This document shows, piece after piece, positions 38,998 through 52,064 of a DNA stretch of 64,000 nt. Every line of letters begins with the position of its first letter. Positions within the stretch are counted from its first letter, which is position 1. Origin of the DNA: Terebella lapidaria (Eukaryota; Annelida; Polychaeta; Terebellida; Terebellidae). Location: NCBI GenBank assembly GCA_949152475.1, contig OX424564.1, positions 36,082,165 to 36,146,164 on the forward strand. The letters are read 5' to 3'. The notes under the pieces were generated by a model, which made no database searches, was not told where the DNA came from, and worked only from the letters and a program-made list of their open reading frames with translations. The translations under genes and the position numbers were made by a program.

Positions 38998-39985
38998 TGC
39001 TCATCTAGGGGACAGAAAGCATGCATTAATACTTTTGGTCATTATGAGCATATAGCAGTTCATATGCGGATATTTTGGTGACCTTGAAACTGACCTCGAC
39101 CTTGAATTGTATACCTGAAGGTCATGTCTCACATGAAAAGTTTAAATTGGCTTGTCAAACATTAACTCTTGTAAATAAAGCTTGGAGTTGTTTTATGAGC
39201 GTATAGGAAGCCATGTATGATTTATCTTTTGTTGGCTTCATTTGTCAATCGTGCCAAGGTTAATGCCTAGGTTTGTATAACGAGCATATAGGGAGTCACA
39301 GGGTGGATCTTGAACTTGGTGACCTTGAAATTTACATTGAAATGTTTAATAGCAAGTTGGATCTAATTCTGTCGGTGAACTACAATGCTTTCGTTGTTAT
39401 ATTTCTTTCTTTTTCGTTTCCGGTGATAACTCGATCTCGAGCCCTGCTTCCATTATCCATTATCTGTTGGCAGATAATGCGATAGGCGTATGTGCAGCAC
39501 GGGAATTGAAAATTGTATTGAGCGATAAGCCTCGTATTTTGCCTCGTAAGTTCTAGCCGAGCCAAAACGGTAGCAATATTATATTGACCTACTTGGGCCA
39601 ATAAACACATTTGCCGGTGGCCATCTACTAGTATACTACATCAGGTTGTAGGCTTACCCTCATTATTGTGAGCGCTCTATGAATATTATTGTCAACAGCG
39701 TGAGTAATATTCGATGTTGCCATACCGGCTATAACACATCGCAGCATATTTTCGTAACCAATACTTACATGGTTCCCCGATACAAATCAATACATCAGAA
39801 TATTACTCGAACACTAAAAGCGAGAGTCATCTTCGCGCATACCTGTTCAGGTGTCCTTCGGTTTCAACACATCGTGTTGGTGATGATTGTGTAGTGCCAA
39901 GTATGGAAAAACACCACACCAAACGTGAACCGCAGCCGTGTATGTTTGTGTTGCCACAGAAGCGTATAAGGGTCACAATCTAGCT
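38998..39985 (-). other. Upstream region of GRDP copy A
   Basis: No gene. Shared with 51,060-52,064. Contains several tgaccttga half-sites (39069, 39094 and 39318 regions) and a well-conserved block at 39,660-39,985. It is the candidate promoter, but no TATA or initiator is evident. Confidence 0.55.
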
Positions 39986-42570
39986 ACATAGTCCCGGGGG
40001 TAAAATCTCAGTAGCCTAATCAGATGAAAGCATTTGTCAATGATTGACTGGGGCGGATCCAGGAATTTTAGAAGCAGAGTTTCAGGCGCATGTACCGTAT
40101 CGTTCCTAATAGAAGCACGTGCTCTAGCATAGAAGAGCTCCCTTTCTTTTGCCAGAAGAATTGGTTTTATTGTTAAACATCATAGCTAGTAGGGTATTTA
40201 AAAAAAAAAACAAATTAACACATAATAGGCACTGTATACAGTATAATGATTCCCCCCATCCCCCCCCCCTGCCCTCTAAATTTTACCTATTCCTACACAC
40301 GCAGATGTCGAATGGCTTGTATTGGAGCACCACTCTTCTATTAGGACCAATAGTGTATGATTAGGGAGTAGGACATCATGTAACTTATGAGTACTAGTAT
40401 GCTCATGGAGCCCACACATTTTGGTGGTCTGGGGTGCCCTAAACTCACCCAAAAAAATTTGATTTTGAAGAATCAACTCGAGGGCCAATTTTTCTGGAGA
40501 GCGTAGCGTGCTAAGCCACAAACTGCTTTTTTTGTCAATTTTCTGTCGAATTTCGATGTCCGGAAACATAAGTTTCAAGGTCCCTCAACTTATGGGAGAA
40601 CTTATAAGAATATGTACCGGTACATGCTCGAAATACATTCCTAACACTCTCTACAAAAGTAAAGGCTGCAAAGGCCAGACTTCATATCTTAGGTCGGACG
40701 TGACATAAGAGTTTACTACTCAAGGTCGCAAGAGGTCAAGTTGAAGATCAACAACAGATTGACCATATATGACTGCCTATAGGCTAGGTTCAAAATATAT
40801 CAAGCTTTATCTATAAGTGTATTGTGTGCATAGGCTGATGTACACATTTCAAGTCTGGCTCAAAATATATTAAGTTCTATCTATAAGTGTATTATATGCA
40901 GAGGCTGATTTACACATTTCAAGTCAGGTTAAGCACTGAAGGTCGTCGGAGGTCAAGGTCAAAGTATCCGAAACATCCACCTTGTATGCTATGTCTTTCC
41001 GATATGGTATACTACAGTCTTAAAGTTTTATTTATAGGCATACTGCAAAAACAACTTCATGAACACATGACCTTGAAACTTACTACGCAATGTTGTCAGA
41101 AGGTAAGTCTACAATTACATGATCACCAAATGATCCAAAATGTATCTTCCGATGATCGCAATACATCTAAAAGGGTAATGTCTGCAGAGACAAATTCACA
41201 AGTTTCTGGTCCAACGTGACCTCAAGATCATCTGATATCAAGTTCAATGTCCCTGGAAGATCCACCAAACATGTACAAATGTATATTGACAGATTCATAA
41301 CAATACATTAGTAATTGGGTCTACAGATGATATTATTGTCTGGAAAAACAATTTTCAAACTTTGTAATTGGGCACCGAAGTGAGATTTAAAACGTATTGG
41401 TATGTTGCGTTATTGCGTCATTTTGGGGACAGACAACTTCCCCGTCTACAAAATTGCGAAAATTGTATTTATTCGGTTTCAAAAAATATCAATGTAAATA
41501 ATTGGAAAATTCATCAGAATTTGATGTTACAGATATTGACACATTCCGACTGATACTAGTATTAGACCGATGAATGCATAAGCATGAATATTATCTGGCT
41601 ATTGAAGGGTTTGAATAACCTAGATTATGTTTCTGGGCATTATGGCAATGATCTTTACATCAGAAAATGTTTCAAAGATTTTAAACTGATTCAACTGTAT
41701 ACTTTCTTTCTGTATTCCGAGGAACTACACAAGAGTAGGCACATGTTATGTCCTATTTCAAGAGTAACATCCCCGAGATAATTTTGTTTTTATCGAATTT
41801 ATGCACACTTGTTTTTCTGTAGATAATGCAAGTAAATAGTTCGGATTTATTACTATTATTATAGTTAAGAAAGAGTTATGAGTATCTAAAAGAACTTTCT
41901 TGTACGGTACTTGTGAATTCAAGCTAAATCAGCTAAAGTGACGACGTGGCAATGCTTGTCCCTGAAAGTAAAAAAAAAGTATGTCATAAAACTGTAATGT
42001 TTGGACACATGTGGAAAGAGAATTCGGTGTCCCATTGTTGATCGTTTAGCATGTAATCTAACTGCTGCTGTTAGCCTACCGGCAGGCAATCTGAACATAC
42101 GTTTATTTTTAAAATCATGAGTATACTCATGCACGTTTTCACTTATTAATGTCAAGGGTGACGTTGAGCCCTCGTAGCAAAATCATAAGCAGAAAGCGTG
42201 TAGAATAGCCACATGTGGCGACGTTGGTTCTGAGAAATGTCAGAGAATTTCGTGAAAATTCCAAACGAACAATATGCAGATGGTTGAAATTTTTATACTT
42301 CCTAATACTGTAGATTCATATACATGGCAGCACAAATACTTAACGATTTTGTATTTCTGATGGCAGAAAGTGATTATGTTAGGCCTATGTAATGTTTTCA
42401 TGACCTCAAATGGAAATTGACCCATCCAGGTACCAACCTGGGTGAATTTGGGGCCATCGGCGTACCTGTCAGTGAGTTTGTATCGACCCATCCAGGTTAC
42501 AGAAGCGTGAAAAAGACTCAGCGGCCCATCTCAGCGGCACGTCCCTGCCCTCACTATATGCATACATACC
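39986..42570. other. Spacer between duplication copies
   Basis: No gene recognised. AT-rich. Two near-copies of the block caagctttatctataagtg...gcataggctgatgtacacatttcaagtc lie at 40,800-40,855 and 40,865-40,925. The 40,700-41,240 stretch is rich in aggtca/tgacct half-sites, including aggtcaaggtcaaag near 40,951. The spacer is not found again after copy B. Confidence 0.6.
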
Positions 42571-43994
42571 CCCGGGCCACCCAATTGTAACATAGGTTTA
42601 TATGCATACATGCACTAGCCATATATTGAATCAGTAAGAATCAGGCCTATTTCAAAAAGCAAATGTAGCGATGAATCTCCAAGGTTACATGGCAAACGAC
42701 ATGGAAGTCGATATAGAAGTCTGAAATATGGTAGAACATTGCCGTTTGACTCCCATGTGAAGTATGCCAAGTTATCATTAAAAACTCTGTATCTCGATAA
42801 ATCGAGATAAAATCCACATAACTCGACTTAAAATCAACATAAATCGAGCTAACCACATGAGGTAATTGAATATGTTGGTAACATAAGGTAACATGAGAGA
42901 AATTTATTTTACACAATGCTTCCAAAATTTTACACAATGCTTGCATTTTACTGGCACTTAACCATAGGTCATTGCCGCTGCTATGAGGCCTACACAAAAC
43001 TATTCACACCCGCCTCTCCCCAATTGTGTGTCGTGACATTTTGTATATCAGGCCTACCGAAGAAGATTAGGGACATCCGTGACGAACCATTTGATTTTTT
43101 TTGGGGTGGGAGTGGGGGGGGGGGGGGGTATCTTGGAAACTTTTTTTTTTCTGGCATCACAATAATTGAGCAACTTTTCCATTTTTGTGTGAGAAAATTG
43201 GCTACAAACTATTCCCCCATATTTTTTTTTTCATAACGATATTAATACATATGGAATTTACTTGAAATGCGCTGGACACATTGGCCTTTGTATTTTTCAA
43301 AGCCAGCACCAGTCATTATTACCTGTATAACAAATGTACTGTTTTCCAAACTGGTATATATTCAGTTTACCTACATAATAATAAATAAATGGGTTTTCAT
43401 CTTTAACTATGTGTTGAACGCACCTAACAAATTGTGAATTTGAAAAAAGTGAAGCGGAGTACCGGTTAATGTAGGTTTTAGGAGGTTACACAACCTACAT
43501 CATACATTTGGAAGTCGGGAAACGGGTAGTTGTGTATTTCATTTCAGGCAGGAGAATTTGTGCCCTAAAATAATGGACGAAAGTGGTGTAAAAAATATTT
43601 TTTTATTTTCAGTTTTTAAAATCAAAATCAGTATATAGAAACAAACTATTCATTTTTTTTACAGAAACATGTAAAAACAAAAAAATTTCCTCCTTGTTCA
43701 GCAAACAAATTATTTTTTCACTTTTAGGCCAACAAACTATTTTCCCCATTAGCCAAACAACAAATTTTATTTTTCATATTTAATGCAACATGAATTTATT
43801 TCCCCCAAAAAACTCTGGCCTCATTACTTTAAAGTCGGTACACACATTTCATCGTGCATCTTGTAGAGCAAAAACCGGATTAATGATAACGTCCCTGTCA
43901 TTTGCTTTTTAAAGGCTCGATTTGACTCTCAATTACTTATCCGAGATGCTGGAAATACTAGCCCATGTTTGTGATGCGCTCCTGATATCAAAAT
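42571..43994. other. Duplicated non-coding segment with poly-G tract (copy B)
   Basis: Counterpart of 28,309-29,740, with a G run at about 43,113-43,128 and small indels. No gene. Confidence 0.75.
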
Positions 43995-44650
43995 ATCGTC
44001 GAGATTGACAATGTTGTGCTTGAGGATTTCAGAATGTTCTGCCTACTTTTCTGTGATGTTGCCATTGTTACGGAGTCGTAAAGCAACACCAACCACACGC
44101 CATGGTGGCAGAGACTATCGTGAACTTGAAACTGAAGCCTTCCAACGTGAAGTATCGGAGATGACAGCTCATCTCGTTCAAGGTAACCTATCACCTGATG
44201 AGCAATACACCAAAAACACTGAGCTTCTTCTCAACTGCCTCGATGATCTCGCCCCTGTCGTCACACGACCAAGAAGGCTGAAAGCTGCAAGACCATGGGA
44301 GGATGCAACATTTCACGATTTGCGACGGGACTGGAGGAAAGCAGAGAGAATCTGGCGTAAATCCAAACTGCAGGTACACCCCAGATCCAATTGGACAAAA
44401 GAGATGCTGTTGTCAGTTAGCCCCAAAAGTGGCTCTTCAACCTGGTGATCGATATGGGCGGCTAATGGAGCCACATGACACCCTTGGTTAGAAATCGGAA
44501 ATCACAAGTCTTCATCCGTGTGGCTCTAAAATCAGCAATGTGGCATTTCACCAAAGGCTTATTCTGTTTCCTTGACAACTCCTGAAGAGTGTGGCACAGT
44601 TTGAGGGTGCCGAATCGTTCCTTATGTAATATTAATATATTTATGTTTTT
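43995..44650 (+). mobile_element. LINE remnant (ORF2 linker), copy B
   Basis: Open at 44005-44448, encoding the same PWEDATFHDLRRDW and RKAERIWRKSKLQVH stretch as copy A with few changes. A poorly matching variant of the downstream sequence (aaatcagcaatgtggcattt) follows to about 44,650. Confidence 0.75.
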
Positions 44651-44935
44651 CAGTGCTCCTGTCAGAGAGACTAGAATTCAAGCAAAGATGGATGGGTTGA
44701 TGCGTTATAAAAAATGTAAATACAAAACGACGAACGATTACAGATCCTCCAAGCTGTGCCACACTCTTCAGAAATTGTCGAGGTAACAAAATAAACCATT
44801 CATGATTTGTCACACCAATTAGCTTAGAGCCACACGGATGAAGACTTGTGATTTCCGATTTCTAACCAAGGGTGTCATGTGGCTCCATCAACCGCCCATA
44901 TCGATCACCAGGTTGAAGAGTCACGTTTGGGGCTA
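44418..44935. repeat. Inverted repeat (~113 bp arms) inside the LINE remnant
   Basis: 44418-44530 (ccccaaaagtggctcttcaacc to gtgtggctcta) recurs in reverse complement at 44820-44935. The intervening ~290 bp includes 44,690-44,820, which is the reverse complement of copy A 30,262-30,410. So the two duplication copies differ by orientation here. Confidence 0.85.
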
Positions 44936-46835
44936 GTTGTCATTCATCTGAAAAAGGTTAAAGCCAGCAGAAATTTCACGGTGCTGATAAAAAACAACAA
45001 CATTCAAGCTTGTGAACAGCCTGCTTAAGGATGAGACTCGACTCCTCCCTGTATCCAGCAACATGGAGAAGACATGTGAATGATTCTCAGCTTTCTTCTC
45101 AGATAAAATCTCTAAAAGAACCCAGGATATCGATCTGAAGCAGCAGACCAGCCCACCTGTGCAGCCACAACTGATAAAGAGAGTCACCAAGCTGCTTACC
45201 GACCTCGCTCCCACCACATGTAAGGAGGTAAATGGAGTCATCATGGGTGCTCCAACAAAATCCTGTACCTTAGATGTGTTACCAACTTGGCTGTTGAAAA
45301 AGTCGCTGCCAGCACATCTCCCTGCACATGTCCTCGTGAGTATCATCAACGCGTGTTTCATCGAGGCTAAAGTACTGGATTCGTCGAGAGAGGCCATCGT
45401 GTCACCACTCTTAAAGAAGCCCACGTTCGATACAATCTTCGATGAAAAGCTACTATCCGGTCTCAAATTTGATGTTCCTCGGGAAAGTGACCGAGAAGCT
45501 GGTGCTGAGACGGTTCAACCACCACGTGAAACTAAACAATCTTGCTGAGGCACATCAGTCAGCATATAAACTTTATAACCAGCACTCCACCGAAACAGCG
45601 CTGTTGAAGGTACACTCTGACATCGCCGAATACCTTGACATATCGGAAACTGTACTATTGATCCTTTTGGACCTCAGTGCAGCCTTCAACACGATAAGCC
45701 ACAAAATGCTCATCCACACTCTCAAGTACAACTTTGGAGTTGATGAATCGGCATTGGAATGGTTCCATTCATACTTACAATCTCAGCTAAGCTATTCATC
45801 TGAGCCTAAAATATTCAGCCAGGGCGTCCCACTAAGCTCGGTCCTCGGGCCAATTCTGTTCTCGGCATATACGTCTCCTCTACAGGCAGTAATTGACCAT
45901 CACAGTGTACAATACCACGAGTATGCAGATGACCTGCAGCTATATATCCACTTTGACCCAAAGGAACCTGGCTCTCGAGAGGGTGCATGGGAGGCGATGT
46001 GTGCATGCATCCTCGAATGACCTCGATGTCCTGAGCTAGATGACCCACCACTACCTTCAGCTAAATAATGACAAAACCGAGGTCCTGTGTGTCCAGTCTC
46101 CAGTGCAACTGAGAATTTTTGGCATTCTGCCACTTATGGTGGGAGACATCCTCGTCGACCCAGCAGTTTGTGTGCAGAATCTTGGGGGCATCTTCCACCA
46201 GCACCACAACATGCATGTCCAAGTCGCTGCAGCTGTCCAGTCCTGCAACTACCACCTGCGAAATATTGGCTGCGCAAGGATATATTTGTCAAAAGAAGCA
46301 TGTCAAACAGCGATCCAAGCTGCAGTCACATCCCGCTTGGATTACTGTTCACTTTTGGCGAATATTCCAGAAAAAGAGGTCAACAGACACCAGGTCGTCC
46401 AAAATCGAGCTGCACGGATCATCACCAGAGCTAGTCCAAGGGACCACATGACTCCCATACTGGCGGACCTCCATTGGCTGCCCGTCAGTCTCCAAATCAA
46501 GTTCCGGCTCATGGTCCACACATATACAAGTGTCTCCATGACATGGCTCCATCATACCTCTCAGGTAAACTCTCACACTATTTGCCAACATGATCACTCC
46601 AATCCGCTGACGACATGACCGCCCTCCTGGAACCTACCGCCAACAAAACCGTTGGGAAGTGTGGCGTCGGCTTTGCATCCATGATCATCTGGAACACCCT
46701 CCCGAAACGGATACGTGACCTACCCACGCTGATATCCTCCAAGAGACACATTAAAGCAAATTTTTTCACGGAGTATTTCGACTGAAAATTATTCCAATGG
46801 ACACTTTTAACCAAACTTATACAGTGAATTAGTGA
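44936..46835 (+). mobile_element. CR1/L2-like LINE reverse transcriptase region, broken
   Basis: Several frames carry RT parts in order: KSCTLDVLPTWLLKKSLP (frame at 45159), then LGKVTEKLVLRRF, LLILLDLSAAFNTISHKM, GVPLSSVLGPILFSAY and the catalytic YADDLQLYI (45442-46020). After a frame change come LDYCSLLANIP and LHWLPVSLQIKFRL (46040-46618). At least two frameshifts separate the parts, so it is inactive. The pattern resembles CR1/L2-clade LINEs. It is absent from copy A. Confidence 0.85.
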
Positions 46836-48137
46836 CATGCCTATTCCCTATAAATAAATAAAAGGTAGACGAATGAAGATTACGTTTTCAAAAGCCATTT
46901 TCAACGAGTGGCTGCGTCGCCCAGTATGAGAATAGTTCAGTTTCAAGGACCCATCTTATGATCTACCAATCTTCGATTTCGAGATTACACAAACTTCAGA
47001 GTCATCATTTGGTCTTACTTAATCGATGCTTTAGGGCTTAGGTTATAATTATATTACATGCCAAAAATACATCCAGGCTCTGGCCTTCACATCCACCAGA
47101 AACCCCTGTGAGATTTGATCATAGTTGGTATGCACCCATCGTCAGCTTCCTTGGTCGACCTAACGACCTAACAGCTTCCTCGGTCGATTATTACTTGTGT
47201 TCATTGTTAATACCAGCTAACTGTGACACCTCCATCATAAGCCCATTAATTTCTCTGGTAGTTATGTTGTTTTCAATCGAATGCTTTCTTCTGCAAAGAA
47301 ACCCTTTTCTCAATATTCAACCTAAAGATCTGTGTCATTCTCACCTGATCCAAGTTTCGCAAACCGTATACTCTTTGTGCTGAAGTGTTTGTGTGTGGAA
47401 TTTTGGACACTGGAATGTATTATTGTTAGTAATCACTGAAAACAACAGTCAGTTCCTTGAGAAAGTCGTTGTGGGTGTTGAGAGGTGTGCAGGTGGCGGC
47501 TTCTTTATACTGATAGACAATATAGATGAATGGTTGCTCAGACATTTGCGTCAGGATCTGCTGTTCTCACAGCCACATACCAGTATATACTAGTAGTGCT
47601 TGTGTGAATATGTCTAACAGCGGTCTTGATAGTTCTTGGACACCACAGACAAGAAGACCACGAGGTATGGGGGATGGTTATGGGGTGTCCCCAAGTTGCA
47701 ATGTTCAACAATGTAACAAAATGCTGCCATTACTTGATGCACTCTCTTGTAAATAAGAAAAAAAACACGTGTACAAATTCAACATGCATCTTGAGAGCCA
47801 GAAGATTCTTCATGATAAATAATCTTGAGAACATTATGTTCACATGTATAATAATTGAAGGGATATCATGACACGAAGTGTACCTCGAAAAGAATTTTTT
47901 TCACAAAGACAAAAATTCCAAGAATGGAGTGTCCACCACATTTATTAGTAAGTTTCATAGCAGCTCTGAGGTCGAACTCGGAATAAAAAAAAACTCAAGA
48001 GTATTTCATGAATATTGAAATGTGTACAGAAATATGCACATATATTCGAACACTAATACACCATCAAAATATATTGACTACTGGTATACATCACAAAAAA
48101 GTGGATACCTTTTTTTGTGTTTCTTGGTGAAACAACA
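46836..48137. other. Copy B region downstream of the GRDP gene; Helentron empty site
   Basis: No gene. The junction 47048/47049 (ggttataa|ttatattac) is the undisturbed target of the rolling-circle element present in copy A. An AATAAA on the minus strand at 47946-47941 is the probable poly(A) signal for GRDP copy B. Confidence 0.8.
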
Positions 48138-50858
48138 TCAGCCACCACAACCACCGCAGCCTCCACATCCACCACATCCTCCACCCCCACCGTCGCCCCC
48201 TCCGTCTCCACCTCCATCCCCACAACCCCCACCCACGTCATACCCACCAGCGTCGTACCCACCCGCGTCATACCCACCCACATCATAGTCTCCATAGCTC
48301 GCAGGCTCCGCGCTGCCGACACACGCTGAGCAGTCAATCTGAGGACTGTTGTGGATATCGGAGAAGTAGTGACTGTCGACACAGGGTGAGTGACTCCAGT
48401 GCTGGAACACATAGCTATTGCTTGGACACGCGGTCAAGTAGCCGGCGGCCAGGATAAAAGGCAAGTCGTCTCCAGAGAGGTAGCTGGATTGTTGGTACTT
48501 GTACCGCCGAGAGCTGTCGACTTTGTTGCCCTTCTCGGTGACTCGCCGCGGTTCACAGAGAGCCTGGAGCACGGCGGCACAGAAGGCAAGACACAAGTAG
48601 TTGGGCGTCTCAGTGTTGGCTTTCTGCAGGCGCAGGTCGCCTTTCCTGATGTCGATCACAAGGTCATTCCACGAGAGAAGGGACAAGCTGTTGTCCAGAG
48701 TGATCTTGAACTCTTTGACGCTACCCGTGCGCAGGTTGTAGACTTGTAGCTGCAAGAATCCAGGATTTCCTGGCTGTCTCCCTGCAGCTGCAGACATCAA
48801 AACTGAACAAGTCAATCATTTTGTCAACTGTCGGACATTTGTATGGGAAAGGCATATGGCGTTGAAGACAAACCTGGTTTCCTGTGTTTCCAGTGACCTT
48901 TCATGATTGCCCAGTCGCCTTCTGTATCCTTGATGAGCATAGCTCTCTCGGCAAGTGAGGCATTTAGGGTGATACATCTGCTCCCAACCTGGTTGAAACA
49001 ACGCCATTCCCAGAATATATTCATACATGTAATAAGTAAGAAACCCATAAGACAAACTGATGGGTTTCTGGTAAGATGGAACTTACGGAATGATGCATTG
49101 TTTATTTCCTCATCCGGGCTTTTCAGACATTATCACCGGTGTGATGTTGACAATGTTTGTAGTATTACCTGGGACCGGGTGGGAAGCTGGTTGGTGTCGA
49201 TGAGATGGGCCACGCACATCATCTTGTCCTTGTAAAACACCTGCACTGCTGACATCATCAGCGGTAGAGAGTGAATCACCCGGCACGTGAAGTGAATGCT
49301 ACCACCTGCCCCCGTCAGGCTGCAAGTCATGGGTTACGCAATTACCTAGGGATCCAGTAGTGTCAATTAACACGATATCAGATCGATATGTCATTACTTA
49401 CATGTGTGAGGCCACTTTGCAAGTATTGTCGACGCCAGCAGGAAGAGACATCAGTGGAATGGGCCCCCAGAGAGACTGAACATTTTCTGGCATCGTGGCG
49501 GATGTGAAGTTCCCGCGGTTGAGTTTCAAAACGCAAGGACCAAGTTCCACGGCAGAGATCTTGCCACGGATGTGGATCATGTAAGGGTCACGAATCGTGA
49601 AGCCAGGTGTCCCGTCCTCGGGTTTGAAAGACTGCTGGTGGTTGAATTCACTGCCTTGAGGAAGGGAATTTATACTTGCGATGAAGTCGTTACAAGAGGC
49701 AATGAACTTTCTTTTGGAGAGACTCAACTTGTGAGTTTTGACCCTGAGTAGAACATGCAGCTGCTGGGTCAAGTTTGTGTTGATCTTTACAGATGCCAGT
49801 CCGTGCTGGCTTTGGTCGTCCACCCACTTAGCTTGACTTGATGCATCCAGTTTTAGAAAATTGGCCTTCTTGTTCACCTTCTTCCTGTCTGCGCATACAA
49901 AATAAATCTTCGCGAGGTCCTTGCTTCTCAAGTTTACCAACTTGATGTGTGTTAGAGCGATGGTTATGACTTTTCCAGCTATGTTTTGTGCATTGGTATC
50001 GTCGAAGGTTTTGAGCTGGCCATGAGGTCTATCTCCTCTGAACATACCCCCGGAGACCTTGAAATCCTCATGGAAGGTTTCAGACCACAACCTCCTTGTC
50101 GCGCCATCTGCGGCTAGCAGCTTCGAGCCAGGACTCCGGTCATTGACCGAGTCGTCGTGGTTGAGCATAGTTCCCAGGATTGCTGACGTCTCAGCATGGT
50201 ACATGACCGGGTGTAGCTGGTGGGTGTGCCAGATGATATCGATGTCATAGCAAGGCACCAAGAACACGCCTGGGTACAGGTGCTTCAGGTGCAGATACTT
50301 TCGATACCTCTCGAGCCCTCCATCTAGAAATTTGGTATCCTTGAAATGTGGAAGTGAAGTCTGATAGATGAAGTCTTGCTGTCTATACATAGACTTGTCA
50401 ATTCCATAGCCACACTTCGACTGATATGCTTTTGCATCCTTTTGAATACTAGGTTCACCGTTCAAATCAATTTGAAAAGGACTTGACGTTTTCTGCTGCC
50501 ACAGTTCCTTGCCTCGTTTTCGAGCTCCCGCCAGTTCATCGATGGACATGACCCTGTGATTAATGACCTTACCCAGAAGATTTTCACAGTCTCGGCGGTA
50601 AGCTTCGGGAGCGAGCATGTGACAGCACCATACCCAGTGTACGTCCAGGGGCGGTGCGATGTTCAGTGACTCGCTGTGGTCGGCCGCCAGAGGCAGCCAT
50701 ATTGTCTCATACCTGTATATTGCTTGTGACACCAGCTCACTTTCAAAGAGTCTCGGTTGACGTCCAATCTCGAAGAGCAGTGTCTGTTGAAAGTCACATG
50801 CTTTCTCCACAAGATCCACGGCAAAGTGGATACTGTCCCAGGGCCGCGCCATCGTCAA
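48138..50858 (-). CDS. Glycine-rich domain-containing (GRDP/DUF1399) protein, copy B (about 786 aa, N-terminal exon lost)
   Basis: Exons 50858-49402, 49319-49169, 48988-48874 and 48781-48138 (stop TGA) keep the same phases and lengths as copy A apart from the last. No stop or frameshift is visible. The first coding exon of copy A has no intact counterpart: at about 51,040-51,065 the ATG-containing bases are deleted, the donor gtaata has become gttgtt, and the frame hits a stop. Translation would start at ATG 50852 (MARPWDS), six bases inside the exon. The DUF1399 motifs (VHWVWCCHMLAP, DIDIIWHTHQLHP) are intact. The Gly-rich tail is longer, with three GGYDxGG units and more GGGDGGG. Whether it is transcribed is unknown; the intact frame suggests either function or recent duplication. 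Confidence 0.85.
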
Positions 50859-52064
50859 CTGGAATCAACACGAACAGTTGAATAATGATCGGGAGACTTG
50901 TACGAGTACATTATACAGCACAATGTCCCACCATGACTCCAGTTTGGACCAATAGCTGAAGAGGTTTTCAAAATTGTTTTTGATTGAATTGTTTTCGGCC
51001 ACTTGGTAGCCATGTAATTGAAAAATGTATCCAAACAACCTTAAAAATACTTTTTCTTATTCTAGGGGACAGAAAGCATAGGTTAAAGCCTTTGATCATG
51101 AGCATACAGCAGTTCATATGTGGATATTTTGGTGACCTTGGAATTGACCTCGACCTTGAATTGTATATCTGAAGGTCTTGTCTTACCTGGAATGTTTAAA
51201 ATGGCCTGTACAGACATTAACTCTTGTAAATAAAGCTTAGGGGTATTTTATGAGCGTATAGGAATCCATATATGATGGATCTTTTGTTGGCCTCAATTGT
51301 CAATTGTGCCTAGGTTAATGCCTAGGTTTGTATAGCGAGCATATAGAATCTATGGAGTAACATGGTGGATCTGTTGGTGACCTTGAACTTTACATCAAAA
51401 TGTTTAATAGCAAGTTCGATCTAATTCTGCCGGTGAGCTAGAACGCTCTTGTTGTTATATTTCTTTCTTTTTCTTTTTCCGGTGATAACTCGAGCCCTGT
51501 TTCCATTATCTTTGGGATTCGAGAGTTTCTCGAAAATAAAACTGATACATGTATCCGTTGGCAGATAATGCGATAGGCGTACGTGCTGCACGGGAATTGA
51601 AAATTGTATCGAGCGATAAGCCTTGTATTTTGTAAGTTCTAGCCGAGCCATGTATATTATATTGACCTACTTGGGCCAATAAAACACATTTGCCGGTGGC
51701 CATCTACTAGTATACTACATCAGGCTGTAGGCTTACCCTCATTATTGTGAGCGCTCAATGGATATTATTGTCAACAGCGTGAGTAATATTCGATGTTGCC
51801 ATACCGGCTATAACACATCGCAGCATATATTCGTAACCAATACTTACATGGTTCCCCGATACAAATCAATACATCAGAATATTACTCGAACACTAAAAGC
51901 GAGAGTCATCTTCGCGCATACCTGTTCAGGTGTCCTCCGGTTTCAACACATCGTGTTGGTGATGATTGTGTAGTGCCAAGTATGGAAAAACACCACACCG
52001 AGCGTGAACCGCAGCCGTGTATGTTTGTTTTGCTACGGAAGCGTATAAGGGTCACAATCTAGCT
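50859..52064 (-). other. Upstream region of GRDP copy B
   Basis: No gene. Matches 38,776-39,985 of copy A with substitutions and indels. Includes the broken first exon near 51,040-51,065 and the conserved block 51,720-52,064. It ends next to ctacggaagcgtataaggg (52033-52051), which resembles the terminus of the MITE at 53,842. Confidence 0.6.

Larger units (their letters stand above)
28309..39985. repeat. Segmental duplication, copy A
   Basis: Starts at cccgggccacccaattgtaac (28309) and ends near cacaatctagct (39985). It matches 42,571-52,064 in order and orientation over non-coding, LINE-derived and gene sequence, with scattered substitutions. Copy A alone contains a 3.57-kb rolling-circle element and a 1.05-kb hAT-like element; copy B alone keeps a longer LINE segment. 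The block includes the GRDP-like gene and about 1 kb upstream of it, so promoters are probably duplicated too. Confidence 0.93.
42571..52064. repeat. Segmental duplication, copy B
   Basis: Matches copy A from cccgggccacccaattgtaac (42571) to cacaatctagct (52064), same orientation. It lacks the rolling-circle and hAT-like insertions of copy A. It retains a CR1/L2-like RT region and a small inverted segment that copy A lacks. It contains the second GRDP-like gene. Confidence 0.93.
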
